DNA of 64,000 nucleotides from Apostichopus japonicus (taxonomy: Eukaryota; Echinodermata; Holothuroidea; Aspidochirotida; Stichopodidae), in contig NC_092563.1 of assembly GCF_037975245.1 (NCBI RefSeq), positions 18,033,594 to 18,097,593 on the forward strand, written 5' to 3'. A program made the position numbers and the translations under genes. Positions 48,601 to 57,300 of this stretch are shown piece by piece (within the stretch, counting starts at the first letter, position 1; every line of letters begins with the position of its first letter). The notes below the pieces were generated by a model that saw only the letters and a program-made list of their open reading frames with translations, did not search any database and had not been told where the DNA came from.

Positions 48601-51198
48601 TATTTGTAGTCAAAACACACAACAAAAATTCAATCTTATCATAACATACCCTGCACTTTAAATGTCATCAGTATATTAGTCTCAAACTTGAGCATGCTAA
48701 ATAGTTGCTAAAACTTTTCAAAGTTACATTCCTTTATTCGGAACCTCAAAATTGTTTTCCAATAATTGAGGTATACAGTACATGTTCATACATGGTGTCT
48801 TTACATCCTAGTGGGGAAAGAAACCTCTTAAGTTGGAGAATGGGTGACCATTATTTAACTGTTTAGCATATTTGGTGCCAAAACTGATGACCTTTCAGGT
48901 AAAAAACTGAGAATCATGATTAGCTCAAAGTCTCAAACTACTAAACTGAGCTTCTAAAGCTGAAATTGATTAGCAACAGTTGTACACAACACACTCATGT
49001 AAATGGACACCTGTGTACATCCTGCATCATGGCATTCCCATGCACAATTCTTGGCGAGAATCCAAGTGAAGTTCATCTGACCCCAAATGGGTACGTATGA
49101 TCCAGAATGAAACTGGCATGATTAAAGACAAACATTTACAATGCACAACTTTGTGGTTGATACCTGATATGTTATAATGCCAAGCCTTCAATTTCTCAAA
49201 CATGAGTAAAACCTCTTAGTTTAAACACCTACAGGTGTTACAAAGGCTAATGCACTACATCGCATTACATAGTACATGTGTGCACTATACATATATTTGT
49301 GGGTCTTTGCAATGTTGATATAAACTTTCTTGTCTTTAAAGACAAACGTGGATGACGTATTACAGATTGAAACGCAGACTGTGCTAGTGTGCTTTCGCAT
49401 GAGATATGATGAAATGGTGAACTTAGCCTTTGTTTTGGACAATCCTGTTACAATATCTTACAAAAGATATTAAATATGTACATCCACCCCACTGTGGACA
49501 GAACTTAAAATGGCCATTCAATTACAGTTTACGCTGCCAAACTCCCCAAATCTGTTTGAGAGATACCCAAGTTTAAATGTCGTGTTTTGGAACCTACTAA
49601 TCTCTCTTTGGGATTTCTTTTCGTACCTACGAAGTAGAAAGCATGCCGTTATAAGGTCATGATAAGAAGGTTCGATCCTTCAGATTCAGCATTGCAAAAA
49701 CTAGTCTCCATTAAAGAAAAATAAACATTGTAATAGATATTTGCCCACCTGTACTATAAATGGTCTAGCGAAATCTAAAAAGAGGTGAGAGATGCAAAAG
49801 AGATCACACAGGTATGCACAATATGTGTTCTTCTTGTTAATTTGTCAGTGGGAGAGGGGGGGGGGGGGAGGGGGATTGTGCATCTACTACTAGAACACAG
49901 TAAATTTGGCCAAAATACCAATTCTACCCATACAAAATGTTTTGCAAATAGGTACATGCAAATCCTATTATCTGCAAAGATTAACATCATTTCACTTATT
50001 TATCTTCAGTTTTGGTCGCAATGATAATTCAATTTGAAGTGTCACACATTTAAACTCCATAATGAACTTGGTCTAAAAAATATATTATGTTGGTACTTTT
50101 GTTTAGTAAATAATCACACGCCTCCGTCCGTATAAGGAGTCTAGTAATATGCAGAGAAATGCCAAAAGTCCAATTTACCATGCTGTTGTGGCTACACCTT
50201 TGGTTCACTTATGCATAGGGAAAATCAATATGAGGAGAAATGCACAAATAAACTAAGTTCAATGAATTACGCTGTTGTGGCTACTTCATCAGGATGGTTC
50301 ATGTTTTTGCCATTCCTTTTAAGAACGACCCATCATTACAATTACGAAGTGGATATATAGCCGTCAGACGGTCCCGATTCCAGTTCACTATTTAGCCGTC
50401 ACTTCTGTCTGTCATGCGCAGTTATCAATTTTTCTAATTTTTTAATTTTTTAATTTTTTTTCATTTTTTTTTTCTTCCATTTTTCATTTTTTTGGTATGT
50501 TTTGAAGTGACGGCTAAAGTTAACTGGAATCGGGAACCATCTGACGGCTATATATCCACTGCCTTACAATTATTACTATGGGACGTAATTGAAACTAAAA
50601 TTATGCACAGGGAAGTTCAATATGAGGAGAAATGCCAAAACGCAAACTCAAGTTCAATGCATTATGCTGTTATGGCTACAGCGTCAGGAGTGCGACAGTA
50701 ATGCCAGCTATAGTGGTGTAACGGTATAGCCTCAGGGTTTTGTGGAATGTGTCTTTCCAAACAGTTCTCTCTGCTGTGGGAATGTTGACAGAAACACAGA
50801 TATAACGTGCTTGCCAATGCGCCCAATTCAATAGCCTACATGTTTTGATCTCTAGGCTATCAAAACAAAAGCAAAGAACGGACACAATTCTTTGGTTTGA
50901 ATTTTTTATTCCCTTGTGATTGGGAATGGGCCAAACTTTTACTGTATAGCTGTTAAATCTCCCATCCATTAAATAGTAGACTACTGAAGAAAGTCTACTA
51001 CAGCCAGTATAAGCAAGTGCTTTCCATGAAACCATAGCCTATACTTAGGCCTAACAACGGCTTAAACTACTGTATGCGTAGCCTAGTAACAGTAACACTG
51101 ACTGAACGTTTTAAGTAAAAATCTTGGTCTTACCAGATTTGATCCGTTGCAACGTAATTTGTGCCAGCAACCGCTTGACCCTGGCTTGGTCTATCCAT
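41008..51198 (-). CDS. CIMIP1: CIMIP1, ciliary microtubule inner protein 1 (three coding exons)
   Basis: Joining 51198-51134, 43140-43059 and 41265-41008 on the minus strand gives a 134-residue protein with no internal stop. The human protein (C20orf85, LLC1 family) is 137 residues. Matches from memory of that family: TDQIWK at 18-23 (human DEIWK), WPAEWGFL at 36-43 (WPQNWGFL), KDLVK at 48-52 (EELIK), KIELP at 62-66, TPISRYITVLPSP at 75-87 (TPVEKYIKVFPSP), VGWRS at 98-102 (IGWRS), and a KG...LNWPPEGV C-terminus (LCWPKQGV). The protein has no signal or membrane segment. In other animals it lies inside axonemal doublet microtubules of motile cilia. An in-frame TGA sits three codons upstream of the ATG. 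Splice sites are canonical and phases match. Intron 1 (about 8 kb) is full of transposons, and a near-consensus RFX X-box lies upstream. Confidence 0.93.
42597..42634. repeat. (TG)19 microsatellite
   Basis: Nineteen perfect TG units inside CIMIP1 intron 2. Likely polymorphic and Z-DNA-prone. Confidence 0.95.
43059..43140 (-). CDS. CIMIP1: CIMIP1 coding exon 2
   Basis: 82 nt between acceptor GACTTTGCAG and donor GAT/GTGAGT. The first G completes Trp22. It then encodes 27 residues including DHIKYEIDASRKWPAEWGFL, the most conserved N-terminal block of the family. Confidence 0.93.
43232..44521. repeat. Long direct repeat, copy A
   Basis: Aligns along its length with 47192-48540 in the same orientation: shared blocks such as GTCAATATCATATAAGCAAG, GGAGGTCCAATTATGTCAAA and GATTTTCAAACCCGGGGG-type ends. 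Removing its own inserted hAT MITE (43453-43831 plus one 8-bp duplication) leaves about 0.9 kb. The right edge coincides with a hAT-type end (CCTGGATACGCGCCTG). The unit is therefore either a large non-autonomous element or a local duplication bounded by one. It lies in CIMIP1 intron 1. Confidence 0.85.
43453..43831. mobile_element. hAT-like MITE inserted in repeat copy A
   Basis: A 379-bp element with ends CAGTGGCGGAGC (left) and, reverse-complemented, CAGTGGCGGAGCTAG (right). A perfect 8-bp duplication CCGCCGCG sits at 43445-43452 and 43832-43839. The related copy B (around 47390) lacks the insertion, giving a natural empty site. The interior carries a segment shared with the 4384-4682 family. 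Confidence 0.92.
44681..44873. repeat. Diverged direct repeat, period about 117 bp
   Basis: TATAGCCTTCCAGACAGTTT through AATAAAGGTACAAAGTAAAG (44681-44757) recurs at 44798-44873 with substitutions and indels. Confidence 0.7.
44874..45687. other. Non-coding intron sequence
   Basis: Part of CIMIP1 intron 1. It contains a C run near 45020, a G run at about 45347-45356 and no element I can define. Confidence 0.35.
45696..45919. mobile_element. hAT-like element with eroded left end
   Basis: A 224-bp copy of the 4384-4682 family. Its right end reads CAGGCGCGTATCGAGG in reverse complement. The left end is TAGGTGCGAGGCC, shortened and mutated, missing the G-rich 5' block. An 8-bp duplication TCTAACCG flanks it at 45688-45695 and 45920-45927, proving the boundaries. 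Confidence 0.88.
46243..46289. mobile_element. hAT-like terminus (orphan end)
   Basis: CAGGTGCGTATCCAGG followed by a G run and GCGCGCGCCCCCC matches the ends of the neighbouring family. The expected interior is replaced by a pure-purine tract; no opposite end found. Confidence 0.6.
46290..46382 (+). repeat. 93-nt uninterrupted homopurine tract
   Basis: Only A and G for 93 nt, in GA/GAA/GGA units, continuing impure to about 46450. It sits in CIMIP1 intron 1, with purines on the non-template-like plus strand relative to that minus-strand gene. Homopurine tracts of this length can form triplex (H-DNA) structures. They also explain the lysine/glutamate and serine/phenylalanine-rich frames on the two strands. 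Confidence 0.95.
46728..47056. mobile_element. hAT-like element with internal tandem duplication
   Basis: A copy of the 4384-4682 family ending CCTCGCTACGCGCCCGG. A 78-bp interior block (GGGAAGT...CCATTTCCAG...CGCTTCGCGCCAAC...ATGGT) is present twice in tandem (about 46825-46902 and 46903-46980). No convincing 8-bp flanking duplication, so the left edge is approximate. Confidence 0.75.
47171..47190. repeat. CG-dinucleotide palindrome
   Basis: TTCGCGCGCGAAGCGCGCGT: alternating CG runs in inverted arrangement around AA. It abuts the left edge of repeat copy B. It is a possible hairpin or Z-DNA site and a striking CpG cluster in AT-rich sequence. Confidence 0.8.
47192..48540. repeat. Long direct repeat, copy B
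   Basis: Partner of copy A (43232-44521), about 4 kb away, same orientation. It lacks the MITE present in copy A and instead carries a different hAT-like element (47548-48057). Without that insert it is about 0.83 kb. Both copies end at the same CCTGGATACGCGCCTG hAT-type terminus, followed by unrelated flanks. Confidence 0.85.
47548..48057. mobile_element. Second-type hAT-like element inserted in repeat copy B
   Basis: A 510-bp element with ends CAGAGCTCCCAACT (left) and TAGCTCCCAACT (right, reverse-complemented, apparently short by two bases). It is flanked by the 8-bp duplication TGCAATTT at 47540-47547 and 48058-48065. Copy A shows the empty site (GTGCAATTTTGACCGG near 44018). Its subterminal palindrome CCCGCAATTCGCGGG separates it from the CAGG/CAGTGG family. 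The interior frame (47808-48080) shows no recognisable transposase motif. Confidence 0.85.
48541..50335. other. Non-coding intron sequence
   Basis: Part of CIMIP1 intron 1. A G-rich run lies at about 49855-49873. I see no definable element and no exon with family resemblance. Confidence 0.4.
50345..50563. mobile_element. Palindromic MITE with 9-bp target duplication
   Basis: Two arms of about 57 bp (50348-50407 and 50504-50560) are inverted copies, both carrying GTGGATATATAGCCGTCAGA and a TAGCCGTCACTTC block. They are separated by a T-rich spacer of TTTTTTAAT units. TTACAATTA flanks it directly at 50336-50344 and 50564-50572. The outermost two to four bases of the arms do not match, so the superfamily is uncertain: 8-9 bp duplications occur in hAT and Merlin elements. 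It lies near the 5' end of CIMIP1 intron 1. Confidence 0.8.
51134..51198 (-). CDS. CIMIP1: CIMIP1 coding exon 1
   Basis: A 65-nt coding part from ATGG (51198-51195) to the donor CTG/GTAAGA. It encodes residues 1-21 and two bases of Trp22, including TDQI before the split Trp. The transcription start and any 5' UTR exon are not determined. Confidence 0.9.
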
Positions 51199-52323
51199 AA
51201 TTAATCAAATCCCCACAACGCGAATTAATCATATAAATTCTTATTCAATAAAGTACGTTTCTCTCGTTAGACTGATCTTTCGGCTAACAAATTGATACTA
51301 AATTACTATCGCACGATTCCATATACAACTGTACAGTACCACAGTGCACATGTCCAGTATATATGCTAGCATAAGAAACTATACATCCATTGCAATGTGT
51401 ACGACGCTACGTAGTCGTCAAGGCAACAATACCATCAAAGGTCGCGCAGAGTATAATATGACAACAATTAATTAACTATAAATATACCATTTCATTGATG
51501 GGGGTATAGTGCCTTTATAAAGTCTTAAAGAACTAAGAAAGAATTAATTTACGTAGCCTAATTTCTTAATTTTCCTTAAGTCAATGATTAATTCAGTGTT
51601 GAAAATTATTCTCCGTAGAATCTGAAACAATTTCATGCAGTTTGGTCGAATTAAAGAAAGTGGTATAAGTAACACATTGCGGTTTACACGCTGTCTGTAA
51701 CAAACCGACCTCTGTCTGCATAATGGTAGGGTCTTGTCTGGTTCTTGTCTCGTGTTCACATTTACATTTTCGCCGCAACCGCTAGATCTGTCTAGTCTAT
51801 GGAATTCTGGAAAGGAACTCCGTATTGTGTCAACCGCCCACCATTTCTAGCCTAACATTTTCCAAGTGAAAAAGGAATCCATTTCTTGTAAGTTTGTAAT
51901 TTGCTTATGAGATGATCGTGGGGAAGTGTTTTGTCATCTGAATTCTTTAGGATAGGATTTTCTATCGTCAACCTTCTAATTTGGTCTAACGGAACCATGC
52001 AATTCGGCTCTAAATCGGGAATAATCGGATTAAAATTGGCACGTTTAGGAGGAAAGTTGTCACTTTTGTAACGTTATATTCAGGGGGCTTTAATTTATAG
52101 TGATAAGACGGTTACATTCAGGAATACTGTTACTGTTATTGTGCGCTCGCAATAGGCCCAGCAGGCCTAATACTTCAGTTTTGCCGACATAATTGACATT
52201 ACGCGAGTGCTGGGATAGCCTAGGCCTACACCGGAGCGGTATATGTGATATCCGTTCAAAGATGGTTTTGTAACTCCAATCGTAGTAACAAAGATATCAC
52301 GATGAAGGATTTAACTTGTAGAT
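51199..52323. promoter_or_regulatory. Putative head-to-head intergenic/promoter region
   Basis: This 1.1-kb interval separates the CIMIP1 start (minus) from a weak plus-strand gene model. It contains the X-box and, at about 51893, a GTAAGT that could end a non-coding plus-strand 5' exon. There is no TATA box or CpG island I would stake a start site on. Confidence 0.35.
51414..51427 (-). promoter_or_regulatory. Candidate RFX X-box upstream of CIMIP1
   Basis: GTCGTCAAGGCAAC matches the X-box consensus GTTGCCATGGYAAC at 11 of 14 positions, with one half-site (GGCAAC) perfect. It lies 216 bp upstream of the CIMIP1 ATG. RFX factors bind such sites close to the start of ciliary genes in nematodes, flies and vertebrates. 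The position and gene identity support the call; binding is inferred, not shown. Confidence 0.6.
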
Positions 52324-52365
52324 ATGTTTCAAATGCACAGTAGTTTACACTTCAACTCGTCGCTT

Positions 52366-54343
52366 ATGTCGGCGAAATCAATCAGGTGTGGCACGGGCGA
52401 GTATGGAACGCCACACCGAGTGTTTTCTTTGCATCAGTATTTTTGGTAAGTTTGTTCTCATTTTAATGACTAAGTTAGCCATAGGCCTAGTGAAAGTTAG
52501 GACTGCCTTTAAATCAGCTTAGCCCTATCCAAGGCTTTTGGTAGTCATTGCCTAGTCTTTGTCTAAACAAGCCAACCCGGCAGTACCAATGACCTGTTAC
52601 TAGTTAGACTATTTGCGATGAAATTGTTAGAGATCGATGCAAGCCCACTTTTAACCGAGAAAAACTGGACTAAGGTGATGATATCAGGCCGATAGGGCCA
52701 ACATTACATGAACGCCAAGATGCTACCCTACTACTTACTAGTAGTATAGTCAGTATTGCGAAGTTCGCCATACTGCGAAGATCGGCCACCCTTAAGAAGT
52801 ACACGATTTCACCATGAAAATCTACAGGAAGAGTCAAATTTCACCAAAAAGTACGAAGCTACAGTTATTTTCTCTCCAAAATGACCCGTGTGCAAGAAAT
52901 TACTTACATATTTGTCAATAAAATGACGAAGATCTATGAAGTCTGTTATAATTACTGAAAAAGCAACTGCGCCCCCAATTTTATCACCTTCGCCACACTG
53001 TGGGTTGCGCGGCCGAACTTCGCAATACTCTAGCAAGAAATACCAGTTCCACAATCACGAAGAATCTTCTTGGAAAACAACGTGAAAACAGTTTGCAGGA
53101 AAGAAAGTTTGGCCGTGTATCGTACTATGACAAAATTCTCCCACCATATGAAGTATATTTTCAAATGATTTATACCAGAAGATTTAGTTTTGGGGTGTTT
53201 TAAGTCTTAAGTGGCCGAACTTCGAAGTCACCATCCTACTAGTTCCATGACTATGCAGCTTGGCCTATTTTTTAATGGCATTTTAGAGTTTGTATGGGGT
53301 AGTTGCTTACGCCTAGGCCTATGTGGTATCTTCCCGTATGCACTGCCTATTAGTTATGACACACTTGCAGAAAAACCTGATTTTACCATAGCAACACACT
53401 AAACCAACTTGAAGTGTGCTAGCTTCGCTCAGAATATGTTTCCTGATCAAACTGAGCGTAGACGTTTGTGTAAATTTGCCGCAAGTTAGGCCCAAATCAT
53501 CACTACTAAAGTAACTTCTTTTGTGTTAGCTTACTAATAGTAACAGTACATCTGGACTGGTAGAATTTTATTTTGTTTGTGTCCAATGTACTGTAATAAA
53601 TACTAATGCAAACTTGAGATGAATCATATATATAATTTCAAGATCTTTCTTATTGTACTTTAAATATTTGCATTAAGACAAAGTATATTATTTCAACTCA
53701 TTTAAGATCATCCCAGTGAATTCTGAACCCATTTTGCTCTTTGTAAGTTTTTTGGGAAACTACTGACACAGAAATTGCCTAGAGTTTTGTACAAATGTTG
53801 TCAAAGCACGAAAACTGTAGATGTGCTTGTTGGTAACATATATTGCGAAGGCCAGGTATGTAGAAATATGAGAAATTCTTAACATGAGTAAACTTTGCCA
53901 GTTTACAGTCTTTAAGTGTGTCATAATTGGAACCGCACACCATGCTACTGTGTTAGACATATGAAGCTGGACTGATAGATATTGTACCTGCTTGTTTGAA
54001 AGTCAAATTGTATCCTCCCATTTTGGAATGCAATTTTAATCAAGCCTATATACCTAGCTCCCAGACAAACACTTGGCTAAAAATTACTAAGCTATAGGAT
54101 TAGGCCTATCTTAGTGAAACAAGTAATCAACAGTTAATATAATCCTGAAGGACTTAAATGAATAATTTAATCCATTTATTGGAATTATGCTATAAGCTCT
54201 AAATATGTGATGTTATGGAAATTGCATCTTCGAGCGTTTTGACTGTATGGGTTTATTTCAGTATGAATGCGTATCAGATCTTTCGTTACTTGTTATCCAG
54301 AGTTAACAGTCTACCATCTTTGAAGTACTACAGTGCCAAGTAA
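52366..54343 (+). CDS. Candidate small two-exon gene, unidentified
   Basis: Exon 1, 52366-52445, starts ATGTCGGCG (an in-frame ATG also exists at 52324) and ends at a consensus donor TTTTG/GTAAGT. Exon 2, 54262-54343, follows acceptor TTTATTTCAG; its first T completes the codon and it runs to TAA. The joined 53-residue product is basic with a C-terminal SLPSLKYYSAK. I recognise no family, and open frames this short occur by chance. Position supports it slightly: it would be divergent from CIMIP1. Alternatively exon 1 is a 5' exon of a larger gene with other downstream exons. Confidence 0.25.
52752..53231. repeat. Decayed element with repeated GCGAAGTTCGGCC motif
   Basis: AGTATTGCGAAGTTCGCC at about 52754 is mirrored by GGCCGAACTTCGCAATACT at about 53012-53030. 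A related CTGCGAAGATCGGCCACCCTTAAG at about 52773 is mirrored by CTTAAGTGGCCGAACTTCG at 53207-53225. This looks like a MITE or nested pair of MITEs. No target duplication could be fixed. Confidence 0.55.
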
Positions 54344-57300
54344 TATGCAGCAAACATGTATTGTGTGCATGGTACTGTATATAGTAGCCTGAGGAATCAT
54401 ATCTAATTGTACTTACACATACTGACACAGCTATGTGGACTCTATAGGATAATTGTTATTAATAACAAAAACAACAACAATCTTAAAAAGAACTTACACC
54501 ATACTTACTTAGAGACCATTGATACTGTAAATTTAACAGTCTGATCCTAAGTGTCTGTGTAGGGTCAGATGATAACACTGAGACTGCAGTCGCAGTGCCA
54601 ATTAGTAAAGGTTATTCACAAACTGCCAAAGTTGGTAAATAACGTCCAAGGACTGTGAGTGACATCCATCTCATGTTTGAGACAACAAATTGTCCAACAT
54701 TACAATGTATGTTGCAATGTTTTCCCCTCAACTTCTAATTGTGATGTAAATCAGGACATTTTCAATGGAAATGCATTCGAAGCATAAGAAATAGGCCTTG
54801 GTGAATTGCTGTCACAGAATACCTCACCGTTACCCCTCAATGCATTATAATATACTTTATGGTATCTTATCATTGACATGACATGCACAAATTAATGTAG
54901 CATTTTGGAGGCTCTGAATTTTACGTATTGTTATTAAAGTAAACACTGTGGTTTCTGTGCACAAAAACTACATGTTTGCACTGGTATATAGCAAGTTGCC
55001 CATTTGGCATAGCATTTTGCGATGTGATAAGTTGGATAAATTATTCCTGTGACATGAGGGATCTAGGCCTAGCCCTCAGTTTCTATGTGTATATATATGC
55101 CAAGGACATCATTCATGAGCAAGCCTAAGTACTTTGACAATATTGTTAATAGACATTTAAATTATAGTATGTGCTAGCCTGGACCTACTTGCAAATTACG
55201 CAACTATTTTCGAAAGCATGTGTTAACGTTATGAATCTAACTGAAACTTTCCATTATCCAATATTCGAGGGAATAATAAAAATTAAATATCTTCAAAATA
55301 TGATGGATTACAGTTTTTTTTTTAGATTTGAGAACAACAAACAGGTTTGCATCGAGACAAATACAGTATTGGCAGTTTATATCGACTATCTGATTTACTT
55401 TACCGATATCAGTAACATTCGATTTGATAAACCACATCCGAATAGGGTGCAGTGAATAACTTACCCACTATCATATTGCAATGCTATATAAAGTAGTTCC
55501 TATGCAGTTGTAGTCGTAATGTGTATAGCATTTTTTTTTACACAGGAACCACATGCTATACTTTATAAGTAACAAAGTTCAGCGACTTCAAATCTGCTAC
55601 ATAAAATTTGAAATCTAAACTTTTCCCTTGGCTGAAAAATTGTTAAAAAAAAGTCGTAAAAATCGTAATAAAAAAAAAATTGTTTTATGTTATATAGGAG
55701 CTGTCGAGTTTTATTTGGTGGAGACAATTAAATTATTTAAATTAATTTGGAGAAAGAAAAACTGGGGCAGGAACAAAGTTATATGATAGTAATAGTGTCC
55801 GCTCTGCTGCCCAGTTGGTTGGGAGAAACAGAATTAGGTTAGGATTGTATAAGTTACCAGAAAACAGTCGCTGCTAATTAATATTAAAGGCAGGCTCTTT
55901 CCTTTCCAGTGTCAGCAAAACAATCAGATGAGTATTACTGTTATTCCGTGACATGTATTTATGTGTAAAAAAATATTTGATTATGAATTAAATCTGATAT
56001 TTAATTGCTCTATTCATGGGGAGTTGCTATGACTGATAATCTCAAACTAAGGGGGTCTTTGATTTATTTATTTGAAACAAATTGATCAAATTCTAACAAA
56101 TTTCAAATAGTTTTCACGAAACCTATGTGCATTACTAAAACAGAGTACATTACATTATTAAATTCAAACAAAATGAATTCCTCTTTTCTATTTTGTTCCT
56201 CAAAAGAAATGAACATTTGTTAGATTAATAAATCAATGTTTCCATTAAGATTCTGATTTTTATTTTTTTTATTTCCTTTTTTATCCATCCAGATAGTTCT
56301 TTCTGTTAGTATCAATCAAAATACAGGATTGGACAAAGAGAAAACATGGTTATTGTAATTAACTACACTGCTATTCAGGATTTCAGCATCGAATAGTTTT
56401 CAGACATTTATTGAATAAACTAAAAAGTAAATGGAGAATGGCAGCTGTTCTTTCAACTAGAGCAGTAACAAATTAATAAAATGTGACTTGGGAAATTTCC
56501 CAAATTTTTGGACCATTTTATTCATTATGATTGCAAGCAATGATAATGAATCACGATAGGGTAAAGTACTGCAATTTTATCCCGGATTTCAGAATCAAAT
56601 TTTGGTTTCGTAATCGTGACCAAAACCACGGAAACTGCGAAATGGCTGCCATTGCTGCCGCAGTTCATCAGCTATCTAGAGCATATCTATATGCAGTCAC
56701 TGTAATGTGAGGTTGATTCACAACATCACAGGTGTGGAAGGTAATAACAATTATCATGACATGATGTGATATCATGCCTTTCTAGCTGGTTTGTTCTTAC
56801 ACTGTGTTCAACATTGTATTTACCTATTCACAGGCTGAAGTGCCAAAAACTTTGAGATTACATGTCCATGTTACTGTAGGTCTGTAATATTATTAGAAAC
56901 AGACGGTTGGCAAACATTCTGTACTGTACGAGCTGTGACAAGAGTAGCAGACAGACACATGTGAGACATGTCTGCTAGTCACGCAATGTTCAGCATCGTT
57001 GCATGTGCAGTGTGTCCTCTGTGTGTGTGTACAGTCAGTACTACGCCAAAACAATTTCATTCTAGCTGTGAAATGAGTGAGTACTGTCTTACATTGACAA
57101 TCTATGACGATGGAAGTCTAACTAATACATAATTGAGTGCGGTATTTTTTTGTAAGTTATTGGAGTAACTATACCGTTATTAATGCACATACATAGGGAA
57201 CTAATTTATCTGTTATCACAGACAGCAGTCATGATTGAAATACCAAAAGTACGTATAGGGAAAAAAAGGAATAGGAAGAAAAAGGTGTAGAAGAGATTGA

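Noticed and set aside
49620-49700. GGTTCGATCC B-box-like motif suggesting a tRNA or mitochondrial insertion
   Set aside because: No acceptable A box, acceptor stem or anticodon arm can be folded around it.
56590-56706. Plus-strand frame reading IKFWFRNRDQNHGN, resembling homeobox helix 3
   Set aside because: Only a few residues match, no rest of a homeodomain is visible nearby, and the frame ends after about 37 codons; taken as coincidence.
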